This document shows, one piece after another, positions 9,927 to 18,208 of a DNA stretch of 64,000 nucleotides; the first letter of the stretch is position 1; each line of letters starts with the position of its first letter. The stretch is from Engelhardtia mirabilis. Lineage in GTDB: Bacteria; Planctomycetota; UBA1135; GCA-002686595. The position numbers and the translations under genes were made by a program. The notes beneath the pieces were generated by a model. The model made no database searches, was not told the origin of the DNA, and saw only the letters and a program-made list of their open reading frames with translations. The stretch spans positions 4,402,001 to 4,466,000 of the forward strand of contig CP036296.1 in the NCBI GenBank assembly GCA_007751255.1. The letters are read 5' to 3'.

Positions 9927-10985
9927 ATGTCCGCGCATGTCCCCACCCCCGGCCGCCTTGGCCGCGCCGCCCTGGTCCTGCTCCTGACCGCCGCTCTGGC
10001 GTTGGTGGCCGGACTCGTGATCTTCGGCGGCCGAGACGGGACCACGGGCGAGGGCCCCACGGCGGGCAACCCCACCACGGGCGGCAGGGCCGACGGGCCC
10101 TCCAGTGGCGGGACCATCGTCGCACCCCAGCGCCCCGCGACCACCGGGCGCGAGACCGAAGGCCAGGCGGCCACGGCCCTGCCCCCCGACGGGCGCCCGG
10201 TGGGGATCCTGCGCGGGCAGGTCGAGACCCCGCAGGGCGTGACCTTTCCGGAGCGCTGGACCCTGGTGCTCGAGCCCAGTCGCTTCGCCACGGGCTCCCG
10301 CCACGCGGTCGGGCGGCGGATCGAGATCGAGGGCCGAGCGACCTTCGAGCTGAACGAGCTGCCCCTGGCCGGCTACGACGTCTTCCCCGAGGCCGAGGGC
10401 TTCAGGGCCGACCGCGCGCCGGTCGTGCTCAGCCCTGGCCGCGAAAACGTCTACCTGGTGCTCCACATGGAGCGCGCGGCGTTCGTCGACGGCCGGGTGC
10501 TCGACATGGACGGCTCGGTGGTCGAGGGCTTGCAGGTCACCCTCGAGGTGCCCACCACCGCGCTGCGTCGTACGGTCGACACCGACCACGCCGGCTTCTT
10601 CCGCTTCGACGCGGTGCCCGACGGCGACTATCGACTGCTGGTCGGCCCGCCCGACGCGCCGGTGCTCGACGCGCGCACGATCGAGGTCCGGCCGCCGTCG
10701 GTGGCCATTCCGACGATCCAGGTGCCGGTGCTCGAGACCGTCCGGATCCTGACCGTCGACGCCATCGGCGGTCCCCTGGCCGGGGTGCGCGTGCGCGGCT
10801 CCGGCAACAACGGCGGGTACGTGGACGTGGTGACGGACAGCCGGGGCGAGGCCCTGGTGCCGCTCTTGCCGGCTGGCACCTTCCGCCTACGCGCCGCCGA
10901 GGAGGGTCTCGGACGCGCCTTCGTCGCGGCCGACGTCCCGGACGACGGCGAGGTCCACGACATCGTGCTCGAGCTGAGGCCGTGA
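9927..10985 (+). CDS. Membrane-anchored protein with carboxypeptidase-regulatory/CnaB-like beta domains
   Basis: 352 residues. An N-terminal membrane segment ('AALVLLLTAALALVAGLVIF', ~13-32) is followed by a Gly/Thr/Pro-rich linker to ~100 and then about three beta-sandwich modules: 'GYDVFPEAEGFRA', 'GRVLDMDGSVVEGLQVTLEV...HAGFFRFDAVPDGDYRLLV' and 'GGPLAGVRVRGSGNN...GEALVPLLPAGTFRLRA'. These are carboxypeptidase regulatory-like repeats, common in extracytoplasmic adhesive or scaffold proteins. The stop codon overlaps the GTG of the MATE gene by 4 bp (GTGA), so the two are translationally coupled. Confidence 0.72.
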   Translation: MSAHVPTPGRLGRAALVLLLTAALALVAGLVIFGGRDGTTGEGPTAGNPTTGGRADGPSSGGTIVAPQRPATTGRETEGQAATALPPDGRPVGILRGQVETPQGVTFPERWTLVLEPSRFATGSRHAVGRRIEIEGRATFELNELPLAGYDVFPEAEGFRADRAPVVLSPGRENVYLVLHMERAAFVDGRVLDMDGSVVEGLQVTLEVPTTALRRTVDTDHAGFFRFDAVPDGDYRLLVGPPDAPVLDARTIEVRPPSVAIPTIQVPVLETVRILTVDAIGGPLAGVRVRGSGNNGGYVDVVTDSRGEALVPLLPAGTFRLRAAEEGLGRAFVAADVPDDGEVHDIVLELRP

Positions 10986-12391
10986 GCGAGGACGTCCAGC
11001 CCTCGCCCGTGCCGGTTCGCGAGGTGCTGCGCTACGCCTGGCCCGTGGCCATCGCGTTCCTGCTCAACAACGCCTACCGGATCAACGACCAGTATTGGAT
11101 CCAAGGTCTGGGCGAGTCGGCCCAGAGCGCCGTGGGCACGTCGATGTTCGTGTTCATCATGAGCTTCGCCGTGGCCTTCCTGGCCGCCGGCGGGGCCCTG
11201 GCCCTGGGCGCGCGCGCCAAGGGCGCGGGCGACGAGACGCGCTTCGTGCGGGTCGCGCGCCACACCCTGGCCCTGGCCCTGTTCCTGGGCACGGCGGCCG
11301 CACTGATCGTGCCCCCGGCGCTGCCGTGGATCGTGGACCTCTTGAGCCTCGAGGGCGCCACGGCCACGAGCGCCGAGCAGTACATGCGCGTGCTCTTCCT
11401 GGGCTGCGCCGTGCTGTACCTGGTCCCGACCCTGGACGACATCTTCATCGCCCGCGGTCGCGTCTGGATCCCGATGGGACTCAACGTGATCGCGATCGCG
11501 GTCAACTTCCTGTTGAACCCGCTCTTGATCTACGGCTCCCACGCGGCCGAGGTCATGCCGGGCGCGCCGCTGGTCGGCCTCGTCGCGCGGGTCGGCGCAG
11601 CCCTCGAGCTCGAAGGCATGGGCATCGCGGGCGCGGGCTACGCCACGGTCGCCAGTCGCGTGGTCTCGGTCCTGGTCGGACTGGCCCTGTTGCGCTCGCT
11701 GTTCGCCGTCCCCCTGCGCCCGCGCTTCGCCGCCGACTTCGCCCTCCTGCGCGAGATCGTGCGCGTGTCCCTGCCCGCGTCCCTGTCGATCGCGCTCTAC
11801 GCCGGCGTCTACTGGACCATGTTCGCGCTCGTGGTCGCGGAGCTACCGGACGCGGTCAAGGCGGGGCTGGGAATCGGCTTCCAGGTCTTCGAAGGCATCG
11901 CCTTTCCTTGCTTCCTGGGCGTGGGCATGGCGGCGGCCTCGCTGGTCGGCCAGGCCCTCGGCGCCGGCGACCGCGCACGCGCCCTGGGGGTCGTGGGCAG
12001 CTCGCGTCGCCTGGGTCGCATGGTCGGCCTCACCACGGCGGCCGGCTTCTTCCTCCTGGCGCGCCCCCTCGGGAGCCTGTTCACCCAGGACCCGGACGTG
12101 CTGCGCGAGACGGTGCTCTACGTGATGGTGCTCGGCTGCTCGCAGTACTGGGTAGCGGTCGAGACGGTCAACGAGCGCATCCTCCTGGGCTCGGGTCACT
12201 CGCGCTCGATCCCCTGGATCTCGGGCTTCGGCAACGTGCTGCGCGTGCCCCTGGCCTGGACCCTGGCCCTGGGACTGGGCCTGGGTCCGGCCGGGCTTTG
12301 GTGGGCGATCAACTTGACCACCGTGCTGAAGGCCACGCTGTTCTGGCGCGAGGTGGAGAAGCGCGAGTGGCTGGCGCGCATCGGCGCCTGA
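10982..12391 (+). CDS. MATE family multidrug/toxin efflux transporter
   Basis: 469 residues with about twelve membrane segments in two homologous halves. N-terminal 'EVLRYAWPVAIAFLLNNAYRINDQYWIQGLG' and 'SMFVFIMSFAVAFLAAGGALALGARAKGAGDE' match the MATE fold (TM1-TM2), repeated in the second half by 'LPASLSIALYAGVYWTMFALVVAEL' and 'GIAFPCFLGVGMAAASLVGQALGAGD'. The family exports cationic drugs, metabolites or lipid-linked compounds driven by Na+ or H+. GTG start overlapping the previous stop. It is convergent with the PLP enzyme gene 19 bp downstream. Confidence 0.88.
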   Translation: MSEDVQPSPVPVREVLRYAWPVAIAFLLNNAYRINDQYWIQGLGESAQSAVGTSMFVFIMSFAVAFLAAGGALALGARAKGAGDETRFVRVARHTLALALFLGTAAALIVPPALPWIVDLLSLEGATATSAEQYMRVLFLGCAVLYLVPTLDDIFIARGRVWIPMGLNVIAIAVNFLLNPLLIYGSHAAEVMPGAPLVGLVARVGAALELEGMGIAGAGYATVASRVVSVLVGLALLRSLFAVPLRPRFAADFALLREIVRVSLPASLSIALYAGVYWTMFALVVAELPDAVKAGLGIGFQVFEGIAFPCFLGVGMAAASLVGQALGAGDRARALGVVGSSRRLGRMVGLTTAAGFFLLARPLGSLFTQDPDVLRETVLYVMVLGCSQYWVAVETVNERILLGSGHSRSIPWISGFGNVLRVPLAWTLALGLGLGPAGLWWAINLTTVLKATLFWREVEKREWLARIGA

Positions 12392-12410
12392 GCTGCGCGC
12401 GCCCCTTGGC

Positions 12411-13604
12411 TCAAGCGTGCTCGAGGGCGATCTCGAGGTCCTGGAGCAGGTCGTCGAGGTCCTCGATCCCGACCGACAGGCGCAGGCAACCCGGACCGAT
12501 GTCGGCGGCGCGTAGGGCCGCATCGCTCTGGCCGACGTGACTCATGCGCGCCGGCGGGCTGACCAGACTCTCGACGCCACCCAGGCTCGGCGCCTCCGTG
12601 AACAGCTCCAGGTTGGCGAGTACCCGGGCCGCCGCCGGGTCGCCACCCGCCAACTCGAAGCTCAGCATTCCACCCGAGCCACGCATCAACTCCGAAGCCA
12701 ACGCGCGCTGCTCGTGATCGGCGCGCGAGGGATGGTGCACCACGCTGACCTTCGGATGGGCGGCGAGCCAGGTGGCCAGGCCGCGCGCGTTGTGGTCGTG
12801 GGCGCGCATCCGCAGAGCGAGCGTCTTCAGGCCCCGTTCGAGCAGCCAGGCCATGTCGGGGTCGGCGCAGCCGCCGGCACGGGTGCGCCAGGCGCGGCAG
12901 GCGGATATCAACTTGCGCGGTCCGGCCAGCACGCCGCCGATCAGGTCCGAGTGACCGCCCAGGTACTTGCTGGCCGAGTGCCACACCAGGTCGGCGCCGA
13001 GCTCGAGCGGGCGCTGGAGCGCCGGCGTGACGAAAGTCGCATCGACCAAGATCAAGGCGCCGCCCGCCCGAGTGAGCTCCGCCAGGCGCGGGATGTCCGC
13101 CACGCGCAGGGTCGGATTGGAGAGGCTCTCGCAGATCACCAGGCGCGTCTCGGCGCGCATGGCCGCCTCGAGGCTCGCCGGACGACCGGGGTCGAAGGTC
13201 GAGACGCCGCTGCCGATGCGCGGCAGCAAGGCGTCGATCAGGCCCGTCGTCCCGCCGTAGATCCGATCGGACAGGGCCACCTGTCCCCCGCCGTCCAGCA
13301 GCGCCATCAGCGCCGCGTGGAGGGCCGCCATGCCCGAGGCGAAGAGCAGGGCCTGTTCGGCGCCCTCGAGTGCTGCCAGGCGGCGCTCCACGGCCTCCAC
13401 CGTCGGGTTGGTCTCGCGGGCGTAGACCATCGCCTCGTAGCCCCGTCCGGCCTCGCGCAGGCGGTAGGCCTGTTCGTCCACGCGGAAGGTCGACGAGCGA
13501 TCGAGGGGCAGGGACACGCCGCTGCCCACTGCGCCCTCGCCCCTGCCGGCGTGGACGCTGGAAGTCGAAGGGCCTCGCCCGGACCGCTTTCGAGGGTCGC
13601 TCAT
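12411..13604 (-). CDS. Cys/Met-metabolism PLP-dependent trans-sulfuration enzyme
   Basis: 397 residues, the length of cystathionine gamma-synthase, cystathionine lyases and O-acyl-homoserine sulfhydrylases. Motifs: 'VYARETNPTVEAVERRLAALEGAE' region with Y61 and R63, phosphate-binding 'ASGMAA' (89-94), D188 in 'LVDATF', and the PLP lysine K213 in 'HSASKYLGGHSD'. The 'YARETNPT' and 'GGHSD' variants are normal in the family; the specific reaction (synthase or lyase) cannot be read from the motifs. A TAGGCT -10 lies 6 nt before the ATG. Confidence 0.88.
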   Translation of the reverse strand: MSDPRKRSGRGPSTSSVHAGRGEGAVGSGVSLPLDRSSTFRVDEQAYRLREAGRGYEAMVYARETNPTVEAVERRLAALEGAEQALLFASGMAALHAALMALLDGGGQVALSDRIYGGTTGLIDALLPRIGSGVSTFDPGRPASLEAAMRAETRLVICESLSNPTLRVADIPRLAELTRAGGALILVDATFVTPALQRPLELGADLVWHSASKYLGGHSDLIGGVLAGPRKLISACRAWRTRAGGCADPDMAWLLERGLKTLALRMRAHDHNARGLATWLAAHPKVSVVHHPSRADHEQRALASELMRGSGGMLSFELAGGDPAAARVLANLELFTEAPSLGGVESLVSPPARMSHVGQSDAALRAADIGPGCLRLSVGIEDLDDLLQDLEIALEHA

Positions 13605-13610
13605 GGGCGC

Positions 13611-13616
13611 AGCCTA
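13611..13616 (-). promoter_or_regulatory. -10 element TAGGCT of the PLP enzyme gene (leaderless geometry)
   Basis: On the minus strand TAGGCT-GCGCCC-ATG, exactly the same 6-nt spacer as the symporter gene at 6618-6623. Confidence 0.55.
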
Positions 13617-13658
13617 ACCCCTCCCGGGCACCCGCGTTGAATCGGGGCGCGGCCCCCG

Positions 13659-13664
13659 TAGACT
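13659..13664 (+). promoter_or_regulatory. -10 element TAGACT for the hotdog/FNR operon
   Basis: TAGACT 31 nt upstream of the ATG at 13696, giving a predicted leader of ~25 nt. Divergent from the PLP enzyme promoter 43 bp to the left. Confidence 0.4.
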
Positions 13665-13695
13665 CGGCCGCTCCCCGCACCCCGATCCACTATCC

Positions 13696-14175
13696 ATGGC
13701 CGCTGAACCCATCGTCCCCGCATCCCTCCTCGACGCGTCCACGATCGTCGCCGACAAGCCGAAGGTGCTCGAGACGCTGCAGCAGCGCGGGCGCTTCGAG
13801 ATGGTCGACGCCATCGTCCACATGGATCTCGAGGGCGGCACGATCGTCGGCATCAAGGAGATCACAGCCGGGGACTGGTGGACCCACGACCACATCCCCG
13901 GGCGCCCGCTATTCCCCGGGGTGTTGATGATCGAGGCCGCGGCCCAGGTCTGCACCTACCACTTCCTGCACTTCCGCAAGGACCTCGAGGGACAGTTCGT
14001 GGGCTTCGGGGGCGTCGACAACGTGCGCTTCCGCGCCGCGGTGCAGCCGGGGGTCACGATGTTCTTCGCCGGCCGCGTGGTGCGCGTGCGCAGCCGGATG
14101 TTCACGTACAAGGCCCAGGGCTTCGTCGACGGCCAACTGGTCTTCGAAGCCGAGATCCTCGGAGTCGTCGTGTGA
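13696..14175 (+). CDS. FabZ-like hotdog 3-hydroxyacyl dehydratase
   Basis: 159 residues, one hotdog domain. 'HDHIPGRPLFPGVLMIEAAAQVCTY' contains the FabZ active site: the His of H-[IF]-P-G-x-P and the Glu of 'LMIEAAAQ'. FabZ removes water from 3-hydroxyacyl-ACP in fatty-acid synthesis; planctomycetes carry several paralogues with other acyl substrates, so the exact role is open. It overlaps the next gene (FNR) by 4 bp (GTGA). Confidence 0.85.
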   Translation: MAAEPIVPASLLDASTIVADKPKVLETLQQRGRFEMVDAIVHMDLEGGTIVGIKEITAGDWWTHDHIPGRPLFPGVLMIEAAAQVCTYHFLHFRKDLEGQFVGFGGVDNVRFRAAVQPGVTMFFAGRVVRVRSRMFTYKAQGFVDGQLVFEAEILGVVV

Positions 14176-14975
14176 GTGGACCCACGCCGCTCAATGCCCG
14201 CATCACCACCCGCGAAGACCTGGGCGGTGGGCTGTTCATCCTGCGCGCGGTGTACGACAGCGGCGCGCACTTGGAGTTCGAGCCCGGACAGTTCGTCAAC
14301 CTCGGCCTGCCGCCGCGCAGGGCCGAGGACGAGAGCGGCCAGACCGGCCTGGTCAAGCGGCCCTACTCGATCGCCTCGGCCCCCAAGGACGCCGAGATCG
14401 AGTTCATCATCCGGGTCGTGGACGGCGGCGCGCTGACGCCGCTGTTGATGGAGCTGCAGGTCGACGACCGGGTCTGGATGGAAGAGCGCGCGATCGGCAA
14501 GTTCACCCTGGCCATGCTCCCCGACGAGCCGGTCGCGGCCGAGCGGGACCTGGTGATGGTCTCGACCGGGACGGGCATCGCGCCGTTCATCTCGATGCTG
14601 CGCCAGTTCGAGCCGCGCCAGCTCTGGCGCCGCTTCGTGCTGATCAACGGCGTGCGGATCGAGACCGACCTGGGCTACCGCGCCGAGCTGGAGGCCATGG
14701 CGGCGGAGCGCGACGACGTGGTCTACGTGCCGATCCTGTCCAAGCCGGGTACCGACGGACGCTGGACCGGCCTGACCGGCCGCGTGGACAGCGTGCTCGC
14801 GCCCGAGGTCTACGAGGCCCAGGTGGGCGCGACCCTCGAGCCCCAGCACTGCCAGGTGTTCCTGTGCGGCAACCCGAACATGATCGACGAGGTCGAGCAG
14901 GACCTCGACGGCCGCGGGTTCAAGCGCCATCGCAAGCGCGACCCGGGTCAGCTGCACCTCGAGCGCTACTGGTAG
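14172..14975 (+). CDS. fpr: Ferredoxin--NADP+ reductase
   Basis: 267 residues from a GTG that overlaps the hotdog gene stop. FAD site 'VKRPYSIASAP' (the RxYS motif), then 'LLMELQVDDRVWM', the NADP-binding 'STGTGIAPFISML' and 'VFLCGNPNMIDEV', ending in an aromatic residue '...LHLERYW' that stacks on the flavin as in bacterial Fpr. It transfers electrons between NADPH and ferredoxin/flavodoxin in the cytosol. The coupling to a hotdog dehydratase suggests supply of reductant to a lipid-modifying pathway, which is inference only. Confidence 0.9.
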   Translation: MSGPTPLNARITTREDLGGGLFILRAVYDSGAHLEFEPGQFVNLGLPPRRAEDESGQTGLVKRPYSIASAPKDAEIEFIIRVVDGGALTPLLMELQVDDRVWMEERAIGKFTLAMLPDEPVAAERDLVMVSTGTGIAPFISMLRQFEPRQLWRRFVLINGVRIETDLGYRAELEAMAAERDDVVYVPILSKPGTDGRWTGLTGRVDSVLAPEVYEAQVGATLEPQHCQVFLCGNPNMIDEVEQDLDGRGFKRHRKRDPGQLHLERYW

Positions 14976-15014
14976 AGCCGGCGTCGCGATGCCTGCCGGC
15001 GCGCAGCCGATCGC

Positions 15015-15893
15015 TCAACCGATGCCTTCGCCGAAGGCCGGCGGGCGACCGGGGGCGGGGCTGGGCGACTCGCCCTCCTCGTCGAGGATCTCGAGCACGT
15101 CGAGCTCCACACAGCGGCACTTGCCGCCGACCAGCCCGCCCAGGGACGGGCGCGTGCGCCCCTCCTCGCCGCTCAGGACCTCCTTGACGTAGGTTCCGTG
15201 CTCGGTGCGCAGATCGATCTGGTAGCGCAGCTCGCCGGAGTCCGCGATGGCCTCGATGTTGACGATCTCGATCCAGCGCGTGCGGTCGAGCACCGCGCGC
15301 CGGTGCGCCACCCGCTGGGGCGTCTCCTGGACGATCTCGATGCGCTGGCCCAGGAGCTCGTCGAGCTTGGCGCGCTCGATCGGCGCCTCGAACTCGACCA
15401 GGGCCGAGTAGAGCTTGGCGTGGGGCGTCTCCTTGATCGCGCGCACCCGCGTGCGCTCGGTCCAGTGCAGGTTCTGGATCTCGAGCCGCCCCTCGTTGCG
15501 ACGGTTGATCTCCTCCTCCAGCTCGGCCAGGTCGACCCCGGACAGCTTGGGGTTGATCATCTCGAGCACGAACGGCCGCCCGCGCCCGAGCATCCGCACG
15601 TCCACGTCCTCGCGGCCGGCGCCGTGGAACTTGTTCTTGCGCGTGCCGAAGGCCTTGGCCGCGACCCAGCCGACCAGCTCCTGGACCGAATCGCGGGTCA
15701 GCTTCCCGAAGCCCTCGCAGGTCGCGCAGCCCTTGCGCCGGCGCTGGTGCCCCTTGCATTCGGGGCAGAAGAAGACCGTCTGGGGCAGGTCGCGCGAGAG
15801 CTTGCGGTAGCGCCCCTCCACGAAGACCTTGGACTGGGGCAGGTTGGCCTTGCGGCCCGACGGACGCGAGTCGGTGCTCGGGGTCTGGGTCAT
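15015..15893 (-). CDS. pus10: Compact Pus10-type tRNA pseudouridine(54/55) synthase
   Basis: 292 residues. The catalytic half of Pus10 is clear: 'KFHGAGREDVDVRMLGRGRPFVLE' region with the catalytic Asp (D96) in 'GREDVDVR', 'RRAVLDRTRWIEI' and the C-terminal 'HGTYVKEVLSGEEGRTRPSLG', all Pus10 signatures. Upstream is a four-cysteine zinc knuckle 'CPEC'...'CATC' (C43, C46, C56, C59). The large N-terminal THUMP-containing domain of archaeal/eukaryotic Pus10 is missing. The family makes pseudouridine 54 and/or 55 in the tRNA T-loop and is known mainly from archaea and eukaryotes, whereas bacteria normally use TruB. Start ATG at 15893 is chosen because the frame upstream is Arg/Ser/Gly filler; a TATCCT -10 lies ~116 nt upstream. 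Confidence 0.85.
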   Translation of the reverse strand: MTQTPSTDSRPSGRKANLPQSKVFVEGRYRKLSRDLPQTVFFCPECKGHQRRRKGCATCEGFGKLTRDSVQELVGWVAAKAFGTRKNKFHGAGREDVDVRMLGRGRPFVLEMINPKLSGVDLAELEEEINRRNEGRLEIQNLHWTERTRVRAIKETPHAKLYSALVEFEAPIERAKLDELLGQRIEIVQETPQRVAHRRAVLDRTRWIEIVNIEAIADSGELRYQIDLRTEHGTYVKEVLSGEEGRTRPSLGGLVGGKCRCVELDVLEILDEEGESPSPAPGRPPAFGEGIG

Positions 15894-16009
15894 GGGTGCG
15901 ATCTCGCCGCGGCTTGGACCGCCGCGGCAGGGCGGGGAGCGCGGCGCGCTGCCCCGGAACGACTCGAACGTTCGGTCGACGAGGACCTTTCCCCGTCGAG
16001 AGGGCGAAG

Positions 16010-16015
16010 AGGATA
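16010..16015 (-). promoter_or_regulatory. Possible -10 element TATCCT upstream of pus10
   Basis: TATCCT on the minus strand ~116 nt before the ATG, predicting a ~110-nt leader. Confidence 0.3.
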
Positions 16016-16091
16016 GCCGGCGCGGGCGTCCCCTTGAAGGCGCGCCCCGACTCGCGTCCCCTCGAGCCTGCGACCGGTCCCCCGTGAGCCG

Positions 16092-16097
16092 TACCAT
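16092..16097 (+). promoter_or_regulatory. -10 element TACCAT for lgt (leaderless geometry)
   Basis: TACCAT, 7 nt, then the ATG at 16105. It overlaps the earlier in-frame ATG at 16096, which favours 16105 (protein starting MHPVLF, the usual Lgt start). Confidence 0.4.
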
Positions 16098-16104
16098 GCG
16101 GCCG

Positions 16105-17007
16105 ATGCACCCCGTGCTGTTCGAGCTCCCCGGCGGGATCCCCGTGCGCGCCTTCGGCTTGATGGTCGCCCTGGGGTTCCTGGTCGGCGCCCACCTCCTG
16201 TGGCCCCGCGCCCTAGCCGAACACGGGGCCGACCCCGCCCGCGACCCCCACCGGGCGGCTGCGGTCTCCTTCTGGATCCTGGTCGGGATGCTGCTCGGAG
16301 CGCGCCTTGGCTACGTGGGCGTGGAGCTCACGCGCCTGGCGGCCGGTGGCGCGGCCGCGTCGCCGGTAGGAGCACGCCTGGTCCAGGCCCCCTGGGAGGC
16401 GCTCTACCTGTGGAAGGGCGGGATGGTGATGTACGGCGGCCTCATCGGCGCGGTCGTCGCCGGGGCCTGGAGCGCGCGGCGCCAAGGTCTGAGCCTGCCC
16501 AGCGCCCTCGACACGGGCCTCGCCTGCGGATTCGTCGGCCAAGCCATCGGTCGCGTGGGCTGCCTGATGGTCGGGGACGACCACGGGCGCGTCGTACCCG
16601 AGGCCTTCGAGCGGCTGCCCTTCCCCGTGACCCTGCGGGTGCCGAGCGCCGCCTGGCTGCAGGCCAACCCGGAGAGCCTGTTCCCCCACGAGCTGGCCGG
16701 GCGCGTCCTGTGGGCCACCCAGACTTGGATGTCGATCGGTGCCCTCGCCATCGGCCTCTGCGGCTTCTGGCTCCTGCCGCGCCGGCGCTACGCGGGGCAG
16801 GTGGCGTTGACGCTCGGTCTGGTCTACGGGCTCGGGCGCTTCGCGATCGAGGTCTTCCGCGGCGACGAGGTGCGCGGCCTGTGGTTCGGCGGCGCCCTCT
16901 CGACTTCGCAGCTGCTGTCGATTCCGTTGGCCGTGGGGTGTGGCGCCCTCTTGTTCGCCAGCCGCGCGCGGCGCGAGGACCTGCGCCGGGGGGAGGTCCG
17001 AGCCTGA
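16105..17007 (+). CDS. lgt: Prolipoprotein diacylglyceryl transferase (Lgt-like)
   Basis: 300 residues, multi-pass inner-membrane enzyme that adds diacylglycerol to the lipobox cysteine of prolipoproteins. Motifs: 'MHPVLFELPGGIPVRAFG' N-terminus, 'YLWKGGMVMYGGLIGA' (~96-111), 'GQAIGRVGCLMVGDDHGR' (the GRxGNFxxGxxxGR Lgt signature, here with C replacing N), and 'RFAIEVFRGDEVRG'. The N-to-C change in the signature and the longer linker (~150-200) mark it as divergent, so a paralogous role is possible. Many lipoproteins in this window would be its substrates. Its stop overlaps the next ATG by 1 bp (TGATG). Confidence 0.82.
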   Translation: MHPVLFELPGGIPVRAFGLMVALGFLVGAHLLWPRALAEHGADPARDPHRAAAVSFWILVGMLLGARLGYVGVELTRLAAGGAAASPVGARLVQAPWEALYLWKGGMVMYGGLIGAVVAGAWSARRQGLSLPSALDTGLACGFVGQAIGRVGCLMVGDDHGRVVPEAFERLPFPVTLRVPSAAWLQANPESLFPHELAGRVLWATQTWMSIGALAIGLCGFWLLPRRRYAGQVALTLGLVYGLGRFAIEVFRGDEVRGLWFGGALSTSQLLSIPLAVGCGALLFASRARREDLRRGEVRA

Positions 17008-17984
17008 TGGCGATCCTCGCCGCCGGCGTCGACGAGGCGGGCCTGGGTCCGATCCTCGGACCCCTGTGCCTGGGTTGGGTCGTGCTGCGCCTGCCCGAGC
17101 GCGGCGTCGATCCCTGGGCGGCGCTGGAGTCCGTCGTCGGCTCGGAGCCGACCCACGACAAGGAGCGGCTGGTGGTGGCCGACTCCAAGCGCGTCTTCAG
17201 CCGCAACCCTCGCGGGCGCAAGCGGCTCGAGGCCACGGCCCTGGCCTTCCTCGGCGCGCGGCGCGGCGCCGAGCGCATTCCGGCGAGACCGGCGGAGTTC
17301 CTGCCGAGCGTGCTCGGTCCCAGCGCCGAGTGCCTGGCCGCGCACCCCTGGTACACGTCCTTGCCCGGGGCTCTGCCCCTGTGGTCGGAGGCCGGTTGGG
17401 TCGAGCTGCGCGCCGAGCGCCTGCGCCGCGCCCTGGCCACAGCGCAGATCGAGATCGTCGACCTGGGGGTGCGATTGGTGCCCGCCGGCGAGCTCAACCG
17501 CGCCTTCGACGCGACCGGCAACAAGTCCACCGCGGTCTGGGGTCAGGTCGGGCCGATCCTGCGCTACCTGTGGCGACGCAGCACCGACCACGAGTTGGAC
17601 CTGGTGGTCGATCGCCAGGGCGGTCGCGCCCACTACGGACCGGACCTGGCCCGCGCCCTGGGGGACGCGACGGTGCACCTGATCGAGGAGAGCGACGGCC
17701 GCTCCGCCTACCGCCTCGAGCGCCACGGGGGCGGTCACGGGGGCGAGGCGGTCTTCGTGGAGAAGGCCGATCGGGACAGCTTCGCGGTGGCACTGGCCTC
17801 GTGCCTGGCCAAGTACGCCCGCGAGCTCTCGATGGAGGCCTTCAACGGTTGGTTCGCCGAGCGCCAGGTGGGGCTCAAGCCCACCGCCGGCTACGCCACC
17901 GACGGGCGGCGCTGGCTCGCGGACGCGGAGCAGGCCCTGGCCGCGGCGGACCTCGAGCGCGACCTGATCGTGCGACGACGCTGA
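17007..17984 (+). CDS. Divergent RNase HII-like protein
   Basis: 325 residues, longer than RNase HII (~200-220). The RNase H fold signature is visible: 'GVDEAGLGPILGPL' (D9-E10; canonical DEAGRGP), 'ADSKRV' (59-63), 'DLVVDRQGG' (D202) and 'FVEKADRDSFAVALASCLAKYAREL' region (D255), the order of the four acidic residues of RNase HII, which cuts RNA in RNA/DNA hybrids. The Arg of DEAGRGP is replaced by Leu and there is a ~90-residue insert between the first and third acid. Substrate may therefore differ. Translationally coupled to lgt. Confidence 0.72.
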   Translation: MAILAAGVDEAGLGPILGPLCLGWVVLRLPERGVDPWAALESVVGSEPTHDKERLVVADSKRVFSRNPRGRKRLEATALAFLGARRGAERIPARPAEFLPSVLGPSAECLAAHPWYTSLPGALPLWSEAGWVELRAERLRRALATAQIEIVDLGVRLVPAGELNRAFDATGNKSTAVWGQVGPILRYLWRRSTDHELDLVVDRQGGRAHYGPDLARALGDATVHLIEESDGRSAYRLERHGGGHGGEAVFVEKADRDSFAVALASCLAKYARELSMEAFNGWFAERQVGLKPTAGYATDGRRWLADAEQALAAADLERDLIVRRR

Positions 17985-18137
17985 GCGGGCGCGAAGCGCG
18001 GACACCGCGCCCGAGATCGGCTCCGCGCCTGATCAGGGGCCGCAGCCGCACGCAGGCCCACGTCGCCGAGCGGCAAAGATGCGGTCAGAAAGGTGGATGG
18101 CGGCGCCGCCGGGACGACGCCGAGCGCCGCCGCGGGC

Positions 18138-18143
18138 TAGGAT
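18138..18143 (+). promoter_or_regulatory. -10 element TAGGAT upstream of the flavoprotein gene
   Basis: TAGGAT ~65 nt before the TTG start at 18209; predicted leader ~59 nt. Confidence 0.35.
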
Positions 18144-18208
18144 TCGGGTCCGGCCCCCACCGATGGGGCGGAACCCTCCCCCACCGGCGCCTCCCCCAGC
18201 CCCGACCC

